DNA from: UBA961 sp041191145
GTDB lineage: Bacteria; Bacteroidota; Ignavibacteria; Kapaibacteriales; UBA961
Reading direction: 5' to 3'
DNA: 19,210 nt
Assembly (NCBI GenBank): GCA_041191145.1
Contig: JBEEPK010000067.1
Coordinates: 1-19,210 of the forward strand
Shown here: in pieces, positions 7,916 through 14,763 of the stretch
Layout: each line of letters starts with the position of its first letter
Numbering within the stretch: position 1 is the first letter of the stretch
Notes under the pieces: generated by a model
Databases searched by the model: none
The model's input: the letters and a program-made list of their open reading frames with translations, nothing else
Told to the model about the DNA's origin: nothing
Made by a program: the position numbers and the translations under genes

Positions 7916-9094
7916 ATGCAGATTGATGGTTCATTATCCGTTTCTGAAATCACATTGCAAATTCGCACCTTGCTCGAACAAGGTATAGGCTCGGTGATTG
8001 TGGTTGGAGAAATTTCCAATTACAAACATCATAGTTCGGGTCATCGCTACTTTTCACTCAAAGATGAATATTCTCAAATGAGTGCCGTGATGTGGAAAGG
8101 CAAACCACTGCAATTCCCTTTGACCGACGGCATGAAAGTGATAGCAAAAGGAAATATCACATTGTATCCACCTCAAGGTCGATATCAATTGGATTGTCAG
8201 AGCATTCTTCCACTTGGAACCGGTGATTTATATCTCGCATTTGAGGAATTAAAAAAGAAATTATCTTCAATGGGACTCTTTGATCATTCCAGAAAGAAAG
8301 ACATCCCTGCATTTCCACTCAAAATCGGTATTGCCACTTCTCAAACAGGTGCCGCTGTTCAAGACATGCTTTCAACCTTGCAAAGAAGAAATCCTCTCGC
8401 CGAAGTGATACTCAGACCTACAATTGTTCAGGGCGATCAAGCCCCCAAAGACATTGTTATGGCAATACGCGAACTTGAAGCAACTGAATGTGAAGTCATT
8501 ATCATTGCCAGAGGTGGTGGTTCGATAGAAGATTTATGGGCATTCAATAATGAGGAAGTTGCATATGCTATTGCAGACTGCACAATTCCAATTATTTCGG
8601 GTGTGGGACATGAAACCGACATCACTATTGCTGATTTCGTGGCTGATAGAAGAGCCGCAACCCCAACGGCAGCTGCCGAATTGGTCAGCTCAATTACTAT
8701 CAATGATTTACATGCCCATTTGGAAGCGAGTGGTGACTCACTTCGTCGTGGAATGCAATTACATTTTTCACGATTGACAGACTCAATGTCCCGCCTGAAA
8801 GATCACTCCGGATTCCGAAGACTATCCGAACATATTCGCAATGCTTCCCAAAGAAATGACGAATTGTCATCAAGAATGGCTGTATCTATGGCAAGAAATA
8901 TCCAACAAAGCCATAAAGTCATTGAATCCCTTGAATTACAGTGTTTAGCCTTACACCCTTATTCCCCATTAAAAAAGGGATTTGCATTATTGAAAAGAGG
9001 GGAAACAATTTTGAATTCTAATGAAGAATTAACTCATGGCGAAGAATTGACATTGATGCGGGAAAAAGATCAATATTCCATCAAAATTGATTGA
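7916..9094 (+). CDS. xseA: Exodeoxyribonuclease VII large subunit
   Basis: Catalytic subunit of ExoVII, which degrades single-stranded DNA from both ends to acid-insoluble oligonucleotides in the cytoplasm. It is 392 residues from ATG 7916; the frame is open to TTG 7904, but ATG is preferred because SVSEIT follows directly. An N-terminal OB fold (about 1-100) includes VVGEISNYKHHSSGHRYFSL. The catalytic region includes IGIATSQTGAAVQDML, IIARGGGSIEDLWAFNNEE, GVGHETDITIADFVADRR and ATPTAAAEL. The C-terminus ends with the usual PLKKGFALLKRGE strand region. The helical region before it is somewhat short compared with E. coli. The small subunit gene xseB, often directly downstream, is absent; a terminator and tRNA-Gln follow instead. 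Confidence 0.95.
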   Translation: MQIDGSLSVSEITLQIRTLLEQGIGSVIVVGEISNYKHHSSGHRYFSLKDEYSQMSAVMWKGKPLQFPLTDGMKVIAKGNITLYPPQGRYQLDCQSILPLGTGDLYLAFEELKKKLSSMGLFDHSRKKDIPAFPLKIGIATSQTGAAVQDMLSTLQRRNPLAEVILRPTIVQGDQAPKDIVMAIRELEATECEVIIIARGGGSIEDLWAFNNEEVAYAIADCTIPIISGVGHETDITIADFVADRRAATPTAAAELVSSITINDLHAHLEASGDSLRRGMQLHFSRLTDSMSRLKDHSGFRRLSEHIRNASQRNDELSSRMAVSMARNIQQSHKVIESLELQCLALHPYSPLKKGFALLKRGETILNSNEELTHGEELTLMREKDQYSIKID

Positions 9095-9127
9095 AATACA
9101 GTGCAAATCAATCAATTCCATTTTTTT
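9085..9127 (+). terminator. AT-rich terminator overlapping the xseA stop codon
   Basis: A perfect 10-bp inverted repeat, AATTGATTGA (9085-9094) and TCAATCAATT (9108-9117), encloses a 13-nt loop. Seven T at 9121-9127 follow after a 3-nt gap. The left arm includes the TGA stop. The stem is AT-rich and therefore weaker than the other terminators here, but its geometry fits factor-independent termination. Confidence 0.6.
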
Positions 9128-9139
9128 ACTGACTTTTTC

Positions 9140-9171
9140 TTTGTCAGAAATCTGAAAAGACTCTATCTTTG
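9140..9171 (+). promoter_or_regulatory. Bacteroidota-type promoter for tRNA-Gln
   Basis: TTTG at 9140-9143, a 20-nt spacer, then TATCTTTG at 9164-9171: both elements match the TTTG / TAnnTTTG consensus with canonical spacing. The predicted transcription start is near 9178, about 22 nt before the mature tRNA 5' end. This is the clearest complete promoter in the window and ties the genome to the Bacteroidota-style primary sigma factor. Confidence 0.75.
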
Positions 9172-9199
9172 CATTCTGTTTCGTTTATTCGAAACAAAC

Positions 9200-9271
<72 letters not shown>

Positions 9272-9280
9272 CACTGTTTT

Positions 9281-9313
9281 AAAAGCCACGATCCTGATGG
9301 TTCGTGGCTTTTT
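9281..9313 (+). terminator. Rho-independent terminator after tRNA-Gln
   Basis: AAAAGCCACGA and TCGTGGCTTTTT form an 11-bp stem around a 10-nt loop (TCCTGATGGT), and the T tract is part of the right arm. It starts 10 nt after the tRNA 3' end. Confidence 0.9.
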
Positions 9314-9377
9314 CCAACAAATTCATTCGAGACGCTTGCGTCCGGCTTTTGTCATTATTTGGTATCGGCACTAAAGC

Positions 9378-10316
9378 ATGTCTGATCTGGTGATTGTTTC
9401 CGGCAGATCCAATGAAACCCTGGCGGAGAATATAGCCCGCTCATTGGGAAGGAATTTGTCGCCTGTTGTGATCAGAAATTTCAGCGATGGCGAGATTTGG
9501 ATGAAATACGAAGAGAATATTCGAGGAAAGGATCTCTTCATTGTTCAATCAACAAATGCTCCCGCAGAAAATTTTCTCGAATTGTTGATCATGATTGATG
9601 CTGCAAAGAGAGCTTCTGCAAAGCGCATCACGGCAGTCATACCCTACTTTGCTTATGCAAGACAGGACAGAAAAGATCAGCCGAGAGTATCAATCACAGC
9701 AAAGTTGGTTGCGAACTTATTGACGGAGGCAGGTGCCGATCGCGTTATAACGATGGACTTGCACACGCCACAGATTCAGGGATTCTTCGATATTCCGATG
9801 GACCATTTATATGGATCTACGGTGCTTGTAAAGAAGCTCTTTGAATTGCGTTCAGAAAATTTGGCCATTGCATCTCCTGATGTTGGCGGAATAAAGACGG
9901 CAAGAACTTATGCCAAAGTCCTAGATGCCGATCTTGTTGTTGTAGACAAACGCAGACCTTCTCACAATGTGGCTGAGGTCATGAACATTATCGGAGAGGT
10001 ATCCGGAAAAGACATCATCGTTATTGATGATTTGATTGACACTGGGACTACATTCGTTAAATGTTCTGAAGCTTTGCTCAATGCAGGCGCAAAAAGTATC
10101 ACCGGAGTTTGTACACATGCAGTGTTTTCCGGCTCTGCGATTGAGAAAATCAATCAAAGTGATGCGATCAAGACAGTATATGTCACCGATACATTCCCCA
10201 TGCATTGGGAATCTTCAAAAATCGTGACAGTTTCAGTTGCCGAATTGTTTGGCGAAGCAATTGAAAGAACGCATAATAATGCATCGATTAGTTCATTGTT
10301 CGATATCATACGATAA
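9378..10316 (+). CDS. prs: Ribose-phosphate pyrophosphokinase (PRPP synthetase)
   Basis: Transfers pyrophosphate from ATP to ribose-5-phosphate to make PRPP for purine, pyrimidine, histidine, tryptophan and NAD synthesis; cytoplasmic. The 312-residue length is normal for class I enzymes. Key motifs are NFSDGEIW (34-41), the ATP-binding PYFAYARQDRK (89-99), MDLHTPQIQGFFDIP (126-140), and the PRPP loop IDDLIDTGTT (216-225). The C-terminal TFPMHWESSKIVTVSVAELF is the conserved end. No Shine-Dalgarno sequence and no exact TAnnTTTG promoter are visible upstream, so its promoter is unresolved. rplY follows after 32 nt, a common pairing suggesting a shared transcript. Confidence 0.97.
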   Translation: MSDLVIVSGRSNETLAENIARSLGRNLSPVVIRNFSDGEIWMKYEENIRGKDLFIVQSTNAPAENFLELLIMIDAAKRASAKRITAVIPYFAYARQDRKDQPRVSITAKLVANLLTEAGADRVITMDLHTPQIQGFFDIPMDHLYGSTVLVKKLFELRSENLAIASPDVGGIKTARTYAKVLDADLVVVDKRRPSHNVAEVMNIIGEVSGKDIIVIDDLIDTGTTFVKCSEALLNAGAKSITGVCTHAVFSGSAIEKINQSDAIKTVYVTDTFPMHWESSKIVTVSVAELFGEAIERTHNNASISSLFDIIR

Positions 10317-10348
10317 AGATAAAGTTAGAATTCACCGGAGATAATCAA

Positions 10349-10381
10349 ATGAGTGAAATAGCTCTCAAAGGTTCGAAATAG
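10349..10381 (+). pseudogene. rplY: Detached 5' end of rplY (10 codons then stop)
   Basis: A Shine-Dalgarno-like GGAG at 10337-10340 sits 8 nt before ATG 10349. The frame reads MSEIALKGSK, the expected N-terminus of a CTC-type L25 protein, and then hits TAG at 10379-10381. The rest of L25 resumes one frame over at 10386, but about 15 residues of the 5S-RNA-binding domain normally found between these segments are absent. The simplest reading is a short internal deletion with a frameshift, or an assembly error. Confidence 0.7.
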
Positions 10382-10385
10382 CGGA

Positions 10386-10886
10386 TTGGTTACAGGTGTG
10401 TACTATCGCAATGGTGTCGAACCAATTCCGATAGCAGTACACCCTCTCAATATGCGCCCCATTGTGTACACAGCTGCAGCAAATATCATCAATCTAGAGA
10501 TCGAAGGAGCAGATGCGCCTCTTTCTTGCATGTTGAAAGACATTACATTCGATCCTGTAACAGATGCCATCGTTCATTTCGACTTATTTGGCGTATCGAA
10601 TGACAATGCAGTTGACTTCAATGTTCCCGTCAAACTTGTTGGACAAAGTACCGGTATCCGTGAAGGTGGTGTTCTTGAGCATATTCTTCACAAGCTCAAT
10701 GTCACATGTCTTCCAAAGGATCTTCCACAGCAACTTGATGTTGACATCACAGAATTGAAGATTGGTCAATCTCTTCATGTTCGCGATCTTTCCTATCCCG
10801 GTATTAAGATCAATGTTGTTGGAGATGCAACTATCGTTGCCATTTCTGCACCAAGAAGAAAAGCCACTGATGAAGATAGAAAGTAA
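10386..10886 (+). CDS. rplY: Large ribosomal subunit protein L25 (CTC/TL5 type), N-terminally disrupted
   Basis: Binds 5S rRNA in the central protuberance of the 50S subunit. The intact frame begins at TTG 10386 and reads LVTGVYYRNG, then a CTC-type body with VHPLNMRPIVYTA, LKDITFDPVTDAIVHFDLFG, the second domain REGGVLEHILHKLNV, CLPKDLPQQLDVD and IGQSLHVRDLSYPGI, ending in a charged tail; 166 codons in all. The true start by homology and Shine-Dalgarno is ATG 10349, which lies in another frame and ends after 10 codons, so this frame is the bulk of a broken or misassembled gene. Reinitiation at the TTG 4 nt after the TAG could still yield a shortened protein. L25 is dispensable in some bacteria, so true loss of function is possible. 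prs is upstream and a terminator follows. Confidence 0.88.
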   Translation: MVTGVYYRNGVEPIPIAVHPLNMRPIVYTAAANIINLEIEGADAPLSCMLKDITFDPVTDAIVHFDLFGVSNDNAVDFNVPVKLVGQSTGIREGGVLEHILHKLNVTCLPKDLPQQLDVDITELKIGQSLHVRDLSYPGIKINVVGDATIVAISAPRRKATDEDRK

Positions 10887-10905
10887 TATCGACAGTATTC
10901 GATTG

Positions 10906-10937
10906 AAAGGTCGTCATTATATGACGACCTTTTTTTT
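10906..10937 (+). terminator. Rho-independent terminator after rplY
   Basis: AAAGGTCGTCAT and ATGACGACCTTT form a perfect 12-bp stem with a TAT loop, and the right arm runs into nine T in total. It ends the prs-rplY transcript and overlaps the stop codon of the convergent NTF2-like gene by two bases. Confidence 0.93.
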
Positions 10938-11292
10938 ATTCTTCTCGAATAAACCATGCTTTAACGATTAACCCTGCATCATTCACTTGATAGATTGCAG
11001 TTGCATGAGTAATTCTTCCAGGTGCTTGACCAATCACATGTTCCTCATCAATCGCGATGTCACCACATATGATTCGCTTGACCAAAGTGCAATGCAAGTC
11101 GGTACATCTATTGAACATAGCCCCATAGATAGCACGCATCTCTGTATGTCCTGAACAGAAAATCTCTCCTGTCTTTAAATCCAATAATTCAATATCATCC
11201 GAATAACATCGTAAGAATGATTCTATATCCCTTGCATTATATGCCGCAAGTTGTAGTGAAGCCGCTTGTTCAGCCAATGAAAACTTATTCAT
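10936..11292 (-). CDS. NTF2/SnoaL-like small protein (nuclear transport factor 2 family)
   Basis: A 118-residue cytoplasmic protein beginning at ATG 11292. The N-terminal AYNARDIESFLRCYSDDIELLDL is the classic SnoaL/ketosteroid-isomerase-like opening, with helices leading to the first strand, followed by GHTEMRAIYGAMFNRC and C-terminal strands ending VKAWFIREE. The fold forms a cone-shaped ligand pocket used for isomerases, hydrolases and binding proteins, so the substrate cannot be deduced. It converges with rplY and is divergent from the response-regulator-like gene. No recognisable promoter stands out in the 73-bp divergent spacer at 11293-11365. Confidence 0.8.
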   Translation of the reverse strand: MNKFSLAEQAASLQLAAYNARDIESFLRCYSDDIELLDLKTGEIFCSGHTEMRAIYGAMFNRCTDLHCTLVKRIICGDIAIDEEHVIGQAPGRITHATAIYQVNDAGLIVKAWFIREE

Positions 11293-11365
11293 GTGTAACC
11301 AAGTATTGAATGAAGTGTTTATACCAAGTTAAGCAGATTATCATCATTGCAAACTTGAAGATTCA

Positions 11366-12040
11366 ATGAAGCACATTCTATTCATATTTGAAAAAGATTC
11401 AAAAGATGTGGTATTACCCGCTTTGAATCCCCATGAATGGACTATATCTTCCATAACTGAACGTGACATCCTTTCTTTACTTCCCATTACATATCCATTT
11501 GATTTGGTCATATGGATGACATCACATCTCAGCACAGCTTTTGTTTCAACCATCCAATCCACACTCTTGGCATCAAATATCATTATTTCAACATCTTCAA
11601 AGGAAGTTGATTCGAGGATTGAAATACTCAAATCCGGAATAATGGACATTATAGATACGAATATCTCGGAAGAAGAACTCATTTATAGGATTGAATCTTT
11701 TACCAGCAGATTGCCACAACAATTTTCCCAAAAAGAACCCATCCATATTGGGAACTATACATTTGATTATGAAAGAAGAACACTCACAATCAATCAAGAG
11801 GCTCGTCTGCTCACAACGAAAGAATCCGAACTTCTCAAACTACTTGAAAAATCAAGAAATCAACCTGTTTTAAAGCAAGATGCATTGAGAGAAGTTTGGG
11901 GAGATGATTCATATCACAATGGTCGTAGCATGGATGTGTATATCGGCAAATTGAGAAAATATCTCCGTTCGGATGAAAATATCCAAATCCTGAATATCCA
12001 TGGAATGGGGTATAAATTGTCAATTCTTGCTCGGAATTGA
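11366..12040 (+). CDS. OmpR/PhoB-type DNA-binding regulator with degenerate receiver domain
   Basis: A 224-residue predicted transcription factor. Residues 125-220 form a winged helix: LLTTKESELLKLLEK, then LREVWGDDSYHNGRSMDVYIGKLRKYL as the recognition region, and ILNIHGMGYKL as the wing hairpin. Residues 1-115 have the length and hydrophobic pattern of a receiver but lack its active site. The acidic pair near the N-terminus is IFEKD rather than DD. The phosphoacceptor strand reads FDLVIWM, so Met51 stands where Asp is expected. The lysine of the usual KP(F) is replaced (DTNIS). It is therefore probably not switched by aspartyl phosphorylation. No histidine kinase gene adjoins it. A 12-bp hairpin overlaps its stop codon, and pckA lies downstream in the same direction. 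Confidence 0.87.
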   Translation: MKHILFIFEKDSKDVVLPALNPHEWTISSITERDILSLLPITYPFDLVIWMTSHLSTAFVSTIQSTLLASNIIISTSSKEVDSRIEILKSGIMDIIDTNISEEELIYRIESFTSRLPQQFSQKEPIHIGNYTFDYERRTLTINQEARLLTTKESELLKLLEKSRNQPVLKQDALREVWGDDSYHNGRSMDVYIGKLRKYLRSDENIQILNIHGMGYKLSILARN

Positions 12041-12045
12041 CAATT
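12015..12045 (+). terminator. Perfect hairpin spanning the regulator's stop codon
   Basis: AATTGTCAATTC (12015-12026), loop TTGCTCG, GAATTGACAATT (12034-12045): a perfect 12-bp stem whose right arm contains the TGA. No continuous T tract follows directly; only pyrimidine-rich sequence with TTTT at 12061 and TTTTT at 12073-12077. It may act as a weak terminator, an mRNA 3' stabiliser or a DNA-binding site. Confidence 0.45.
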
Positions 12046-12074
12046 ATTCCACAAATGACTTTTCTCCTCCCCTT

Positions 12075-12109
12075 TTTGATAATTCCTGTCTGCAAATTCC
12101 GTAAGTTTG
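12075..12109 (+). promoter_or_regulatory. Candidate Bacteroidota-type promoter for pckA
   Basis: TAAGTTTG at 12102-12109 matches TAnnTTTG exactly. TTTG at 12075-12078 is 23 nt upstream, slightly longer than the ideal spacing. The predicted transcription start is near 12116, about 69 nt before ATG 12185, leaving a leader that contains an 8-bp inverted repeat. Confidence 0.55.
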
Positions 12110-12112
12110 GAC

Positions 12113-12140
12113 ATTCCTTGCCAATAATCACACAAGGAAT
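12113..12140. repeat. Inverted repeat at the predicted pckA transcription start
   Basis: ATTCCTTG (12113-12120) and CAAGGAAT (12133-12140) form a perfect 8-bp inverted repeat with a 12-nt spacer. The half-sites are about 20 bp apart centre to centre, near two helical turns, which suits a dimeric regulator. It lies at or just after the predicted pckA start site, where an operator would block transcription; a leader hairpin is the alternative. Confidence 0.45.
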
Positions 12141-12184
12141 CGTACCTCTCGATATACATGTTTCACGGACAAAGAATTTCAGTC

Positions 12185-13738
12185 ATGAAAACCAATGAAG
12201 AGATCAAAGATTCCCTCCAATCACAGGGTATAGTTCATCTGAATGAAGTGTTTTACAATCTTTCCAGAGCAGAATTATACGAACATGCAATCAGCAATTC
12301 AGAAGCAGAATTAACAGAACATGGTGCATTGCTTGCCATTACAGTTCCTCATACGGGTCGCAGTGCAAATGACAAGTTTTTGGTTGAAGAACCAAGCAGC
12401 AGTGACAAAGTGTGGTGGGGAAAGGTCAACAAAGCATTTCCTCAAGAAAAATTCAATGCATTGAAAGCACGCATGACTGCCTATTTACAAGGTTCCGATG
12501 TCTATGTATTGGATTGCTTTGCTGGCGCTGATGACAAGTATGCATTGCCCGTTCGCGTGGTCAATCAATATGCATGGCATAATCTCTTTGCACAAAACAT
12601 GTTCATTCAAGCTGAAGAATCTCAATTGAATTCTTTTGAGCCCGGCTTCACGATTCTCCACTGCCCCGATTTCAAAGCTGATCCTGCTATTGATGGCACA
12701 AGATCCGAGACCTTTATTTTGATGGATTTCGCTCAAAAAATGGTTTTGATAGGTGGCACTAATTATGCCGGTGAAATCAAAAAATCCATCTTTACAGCAT
12801 TGAATTATCTCATGCCATTACAAGGTGTGATGAGTATGCACTGCTCAGCCAATATTGGAACAGATGGTGATACAGCATTGTTTTTTGGTCTTTCGGGAAC
12901 AGGTAAAACAACTCTTTCAACCGACCCTGAACGCGCATTGATCGGAGATGATGAGCATGGTTGGTCTGATGCAGGTACTTTCAATTATGAAGGTGGTTGC
13001 TATGCAAAAGTGATTAATCTTTCGAAAGAAGCAGAACCTATCATTTATGATATGACAAAAACATTTGGAACAATTCTCGAGAATGTTCCAATGGATTCTG
13101 ATTCAAGAAAAGTTGATCTTTTCGATGATTCAATCACTGAAAATACTCGCGCATCATATCCTCGTGCATTCATCGATAATATCGTAGCGGACAATAAAGG
13201 TGGTCATCCAAAGAACATCTTCTTCCTTACTTGCGATGCCTTTGGCGTGATGCCTCCGATTTCAAAACTCACTCCTGAGCAGGCAATGTTTCATTTCCTA
13301 TCAGGTTATACCGCAAAAGTTGCCGGAACAGAGCGTGGAGTTAAAGAACCAACCGCAACATTCAGCACATGCTTCGGCGCACCGTTCATGGTCCATCATC
13401 CAAAAGTGTATGCAGAATTGCTTCGTGACAAAATCAATGCTCATGGAGCTCAAGTTTGGCTTGTGAATACAGGTTGGAGCGGTGGAGAATATGGAGTGGG
13501 TCAACGCATGAAAATCGCTTATACCCGCGCACTTCTCAGAGCAGCATTGAATGGATCTTTGAATGCTGTTGACTTTGTGACCGAAGACTATTTTGGATTA
13601 CATATTCCGACTGAATGCCCTGATGTACCAACAGAAATTTTGAATCCAAAGAATACATGGTCTGATGCATCCGCTTATGATGCAAAAGCAAAACACTTGG
13701 TTGGATTGTTTGAAAATAATTATCAGCAATTCGCATAA
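12185..13738 (+). CDS. pckA: Phosphoenolpyruvate carboxykinase (ATP)
   Basis: Converts oxaloacetate and ATP to phosphoenolpyruvate, CO2 and ADP, the entry step of gluconeogenesis; it can run in reverse in fermenting cells. It is 517 residues from ATG 12185. The frame is open to 12158, but the shorter start gives MKTNEEIKDSLQSQGI, which fits the family better. The P-loop GLSGTGKTTLS lies at about 235-245, the kinase-2 motif LIGDDEHGW at about 252-260, and MHCSANIG upstream of it belongs to the active-site region. FHFLSGYTAKVAGTE and FSTCFGAPFM complete the pattern of the ATP-dependent family. It is transcribed alone, with a candidate promoter and palindrome upstream and a terminator downstream. 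Confidence 0.97.
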   Translation: MKTNEEIKDSLQSQGIVHLNEVFYNLSRAELYEHAISNSEAELTEHGALLAITVPHTGRSANDKFLVEEPSSSDKVWWGKVNKAFPQEKFNALKARMTAYLQGSDVYVLDCFAGADDKYALPVRVVNQYAWHNLFAQNMFIQAEESQLNSFEPGFTILHCPDFKADPAIDGTRSETFILMDFAQKMVLIGGTNYAGEIKKSIFTALNYLMPLQGVMSMHCSANIGTDGDTALFFGLSGTGKTTLSTDPERALIGDDEHGWSDAGTFNYEGGCYAKVINLSKEAEPIIYDMTKTFGTILENVPMDSDSRKVDLFDDSITENTRASYPRAFIDNIVADNKGGHPKNIFFLTCDAFGVMPPISKLTPEQAMFHFLSGYTAKVAGTERGVKEPTATFSTCFGAPFMVHHPKVYAELLRDKINAHGAQVWLVNTGWSGGEYGVGQRMKIAYTRALLRAALNGSLNAVDFVTEDYFGLHIPTECPDVPTEILNPKNTWSDASAYDAKAKHLVGLFENNYQQFA

Positions 13739-13756
13739 ACTACCAGAACTTCATTC

Positions 13757-13786
13757 AAGCCCTCACCCATGGATGAGGGCTTTTTT
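13757..13786 (+). terminator. Rho-independent terminator after pckA
   Basis: AAGCCCTCA and TGAGGGCTT form a 9-bp stem around an 8-nt loop (CCCATGGA), and the right arm runs into six T. It overlaps the ATG at 13769 of a long upstream extension of the next frame, which shows that this extension is not the real start of the transporter gene. Confidence 0.92.
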
Positions 13787-13825
13787 GTACTATTTATGCT
13801 GAACATTTTCGGCTTCATTGACATT

Positions 13826-14761
13826 ATGCATGTACATCATCATGATCATTCACATGGTCATCATCATACGATAAAAGACACTCGTGCCCTGAAGATTGCC
13901 ATTGTCATGACTCTGACAATATTTATCGCACAGGTCATCGGTAGTTATGTTTCGGGAAGTCTTGCATTGCTTTCCGATGCAGGACATATGCTCTCCGATG
14001 CGGGTGCTTTGATTATTGCTTTCATTGCATTGCGAATGTATGCATCAGGAAAAGGCAATAAAGAACGCTTACAGAGATTTACTTTCGGATTCAAAAGAAT
14101 TGAAGTTTTGGCCGCGATGGTCAATGGGGTGATACTCCTCGGAATGTGCGCATTTCTGATCTATGAATCATTCATGAGAGTATTCTTCCATACAGCTGAA
14201 ATTCATGCAGAGCCTATGCTCATTACATCCATCATCGGACTCATTGCAAATTTGATCAGTGCATACATGTTGCATGATGCACATCATTTGAGCACGAGGA
14301 GCGCATATTTACATGTCATTACGGATTTGCTTTCTTCTGTAGCAGTGATCATTGGCGGACTCATCATTCATTTCACCGGATGGGAAATGATAGATGCAAT
14401 TCTATCCGTTCTGATTTCAGTGTTTATATTGCGCAGTGCTTATAGATTGATCAAGTCTGCGGGAATCATACTCATGGATAGTGCTCCGAAAGGAATCTCC
14501 TCCAATGACATAGAATCTATTTTACGAGGAATTGATGGAATCAATGATGTACACGATGTTCATGTTTGGGAAATGAATCCGGGTGATATATCCATCAGCG
14601 CACATATCATAGCACCGAATCATGAGCATACACAGTTACTTGAAAAAGCAAGAAAAGCATTGACAGATACATTCCATACGAAGCATATCACATTGCAGAT
14701 GGAAGATGAATCGTTTTCAAAAGACCATGGTTGTGATCATTGCAGTAGCCACGAAGATTAA
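13826..14761 (+). CDS. Cation diffusion facilitator (CzcD/ZitB-like zinc exporter)
   Basis: An inner-membrane metal/proton antiporter, 311 residues from ATG 13826. It begins with a histidine-rich cytoplasmic tail (MHVHHHDHSHGHHH), followed by six predicted membrane helices. Helix 2 has SDAGHMLSD, giving an H-x3-D pair (His54, Asp58), and helix 5 has LHVITD (His163, Asp167). The two His-Asp pairs form the tetrahedral site typical of Zn/Cd-selective members. A cytoplasmic C-terminal ferredoxin-like domain includes DVHDVHVWEMNPG, and the end is again metal-binding (DHGCDHCSSHED). The frame is open to 13769, but that region is the pckA terminator; ATG 13796 is a second possible start. ccmB begins 2 nt after the stop. 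No metal-responsive operator was recognised. Confidence 0.92.
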   Translation: MHVHHHDHSHGHHHTIKDTRALKIAIVMTLTIFIAQVIGSYVSGSLALLSDAGHMLSDAGALIIAFIALRMYASGKGNKERLQRFTFGFKRIEVLAAMVNGVILLGMCAFLIYESFMRVFFHTAEIHAEPMLITSIIGLIANLISAYMLHDAHHLSTRSAYLHVITDLLSSVAVIIGGLIIHFTGWEMIDAILSVLISVFILRSAYRLIKSAGIILMDSAPKGISSNDIESILRGIDGINDVHDVHVWEMNPGDISISAHIIAPNHEHTQLLEKARKALTDTFHTKHITLQMEDESFSKDHGCDHCSSHED

Positions 14762-14763
14762 GC

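Noticed and set aside
9331..9342. Short palindrome GACGCTTGCGTC between the tRNA terminator and prs
   Set aside because: The stem is only about four pairs and it is followed by just four T; a strong terminator already lies 20 bp upstream. No role could be supported.
13769..13825. In-frame extension of the CDF transporter to an ATG at 13769
   Set aside because: The extension begins within the pckA terminator hairpin and T tract; the family N-terminus is the His-rich tail starting at 13826.
13830..13866. Repeated CAT triplets that look like a short tandem repeat
   Set aside because: They encode the histidine-rich metal-binding N-terminus of the CDF transporter and are explained by that function.
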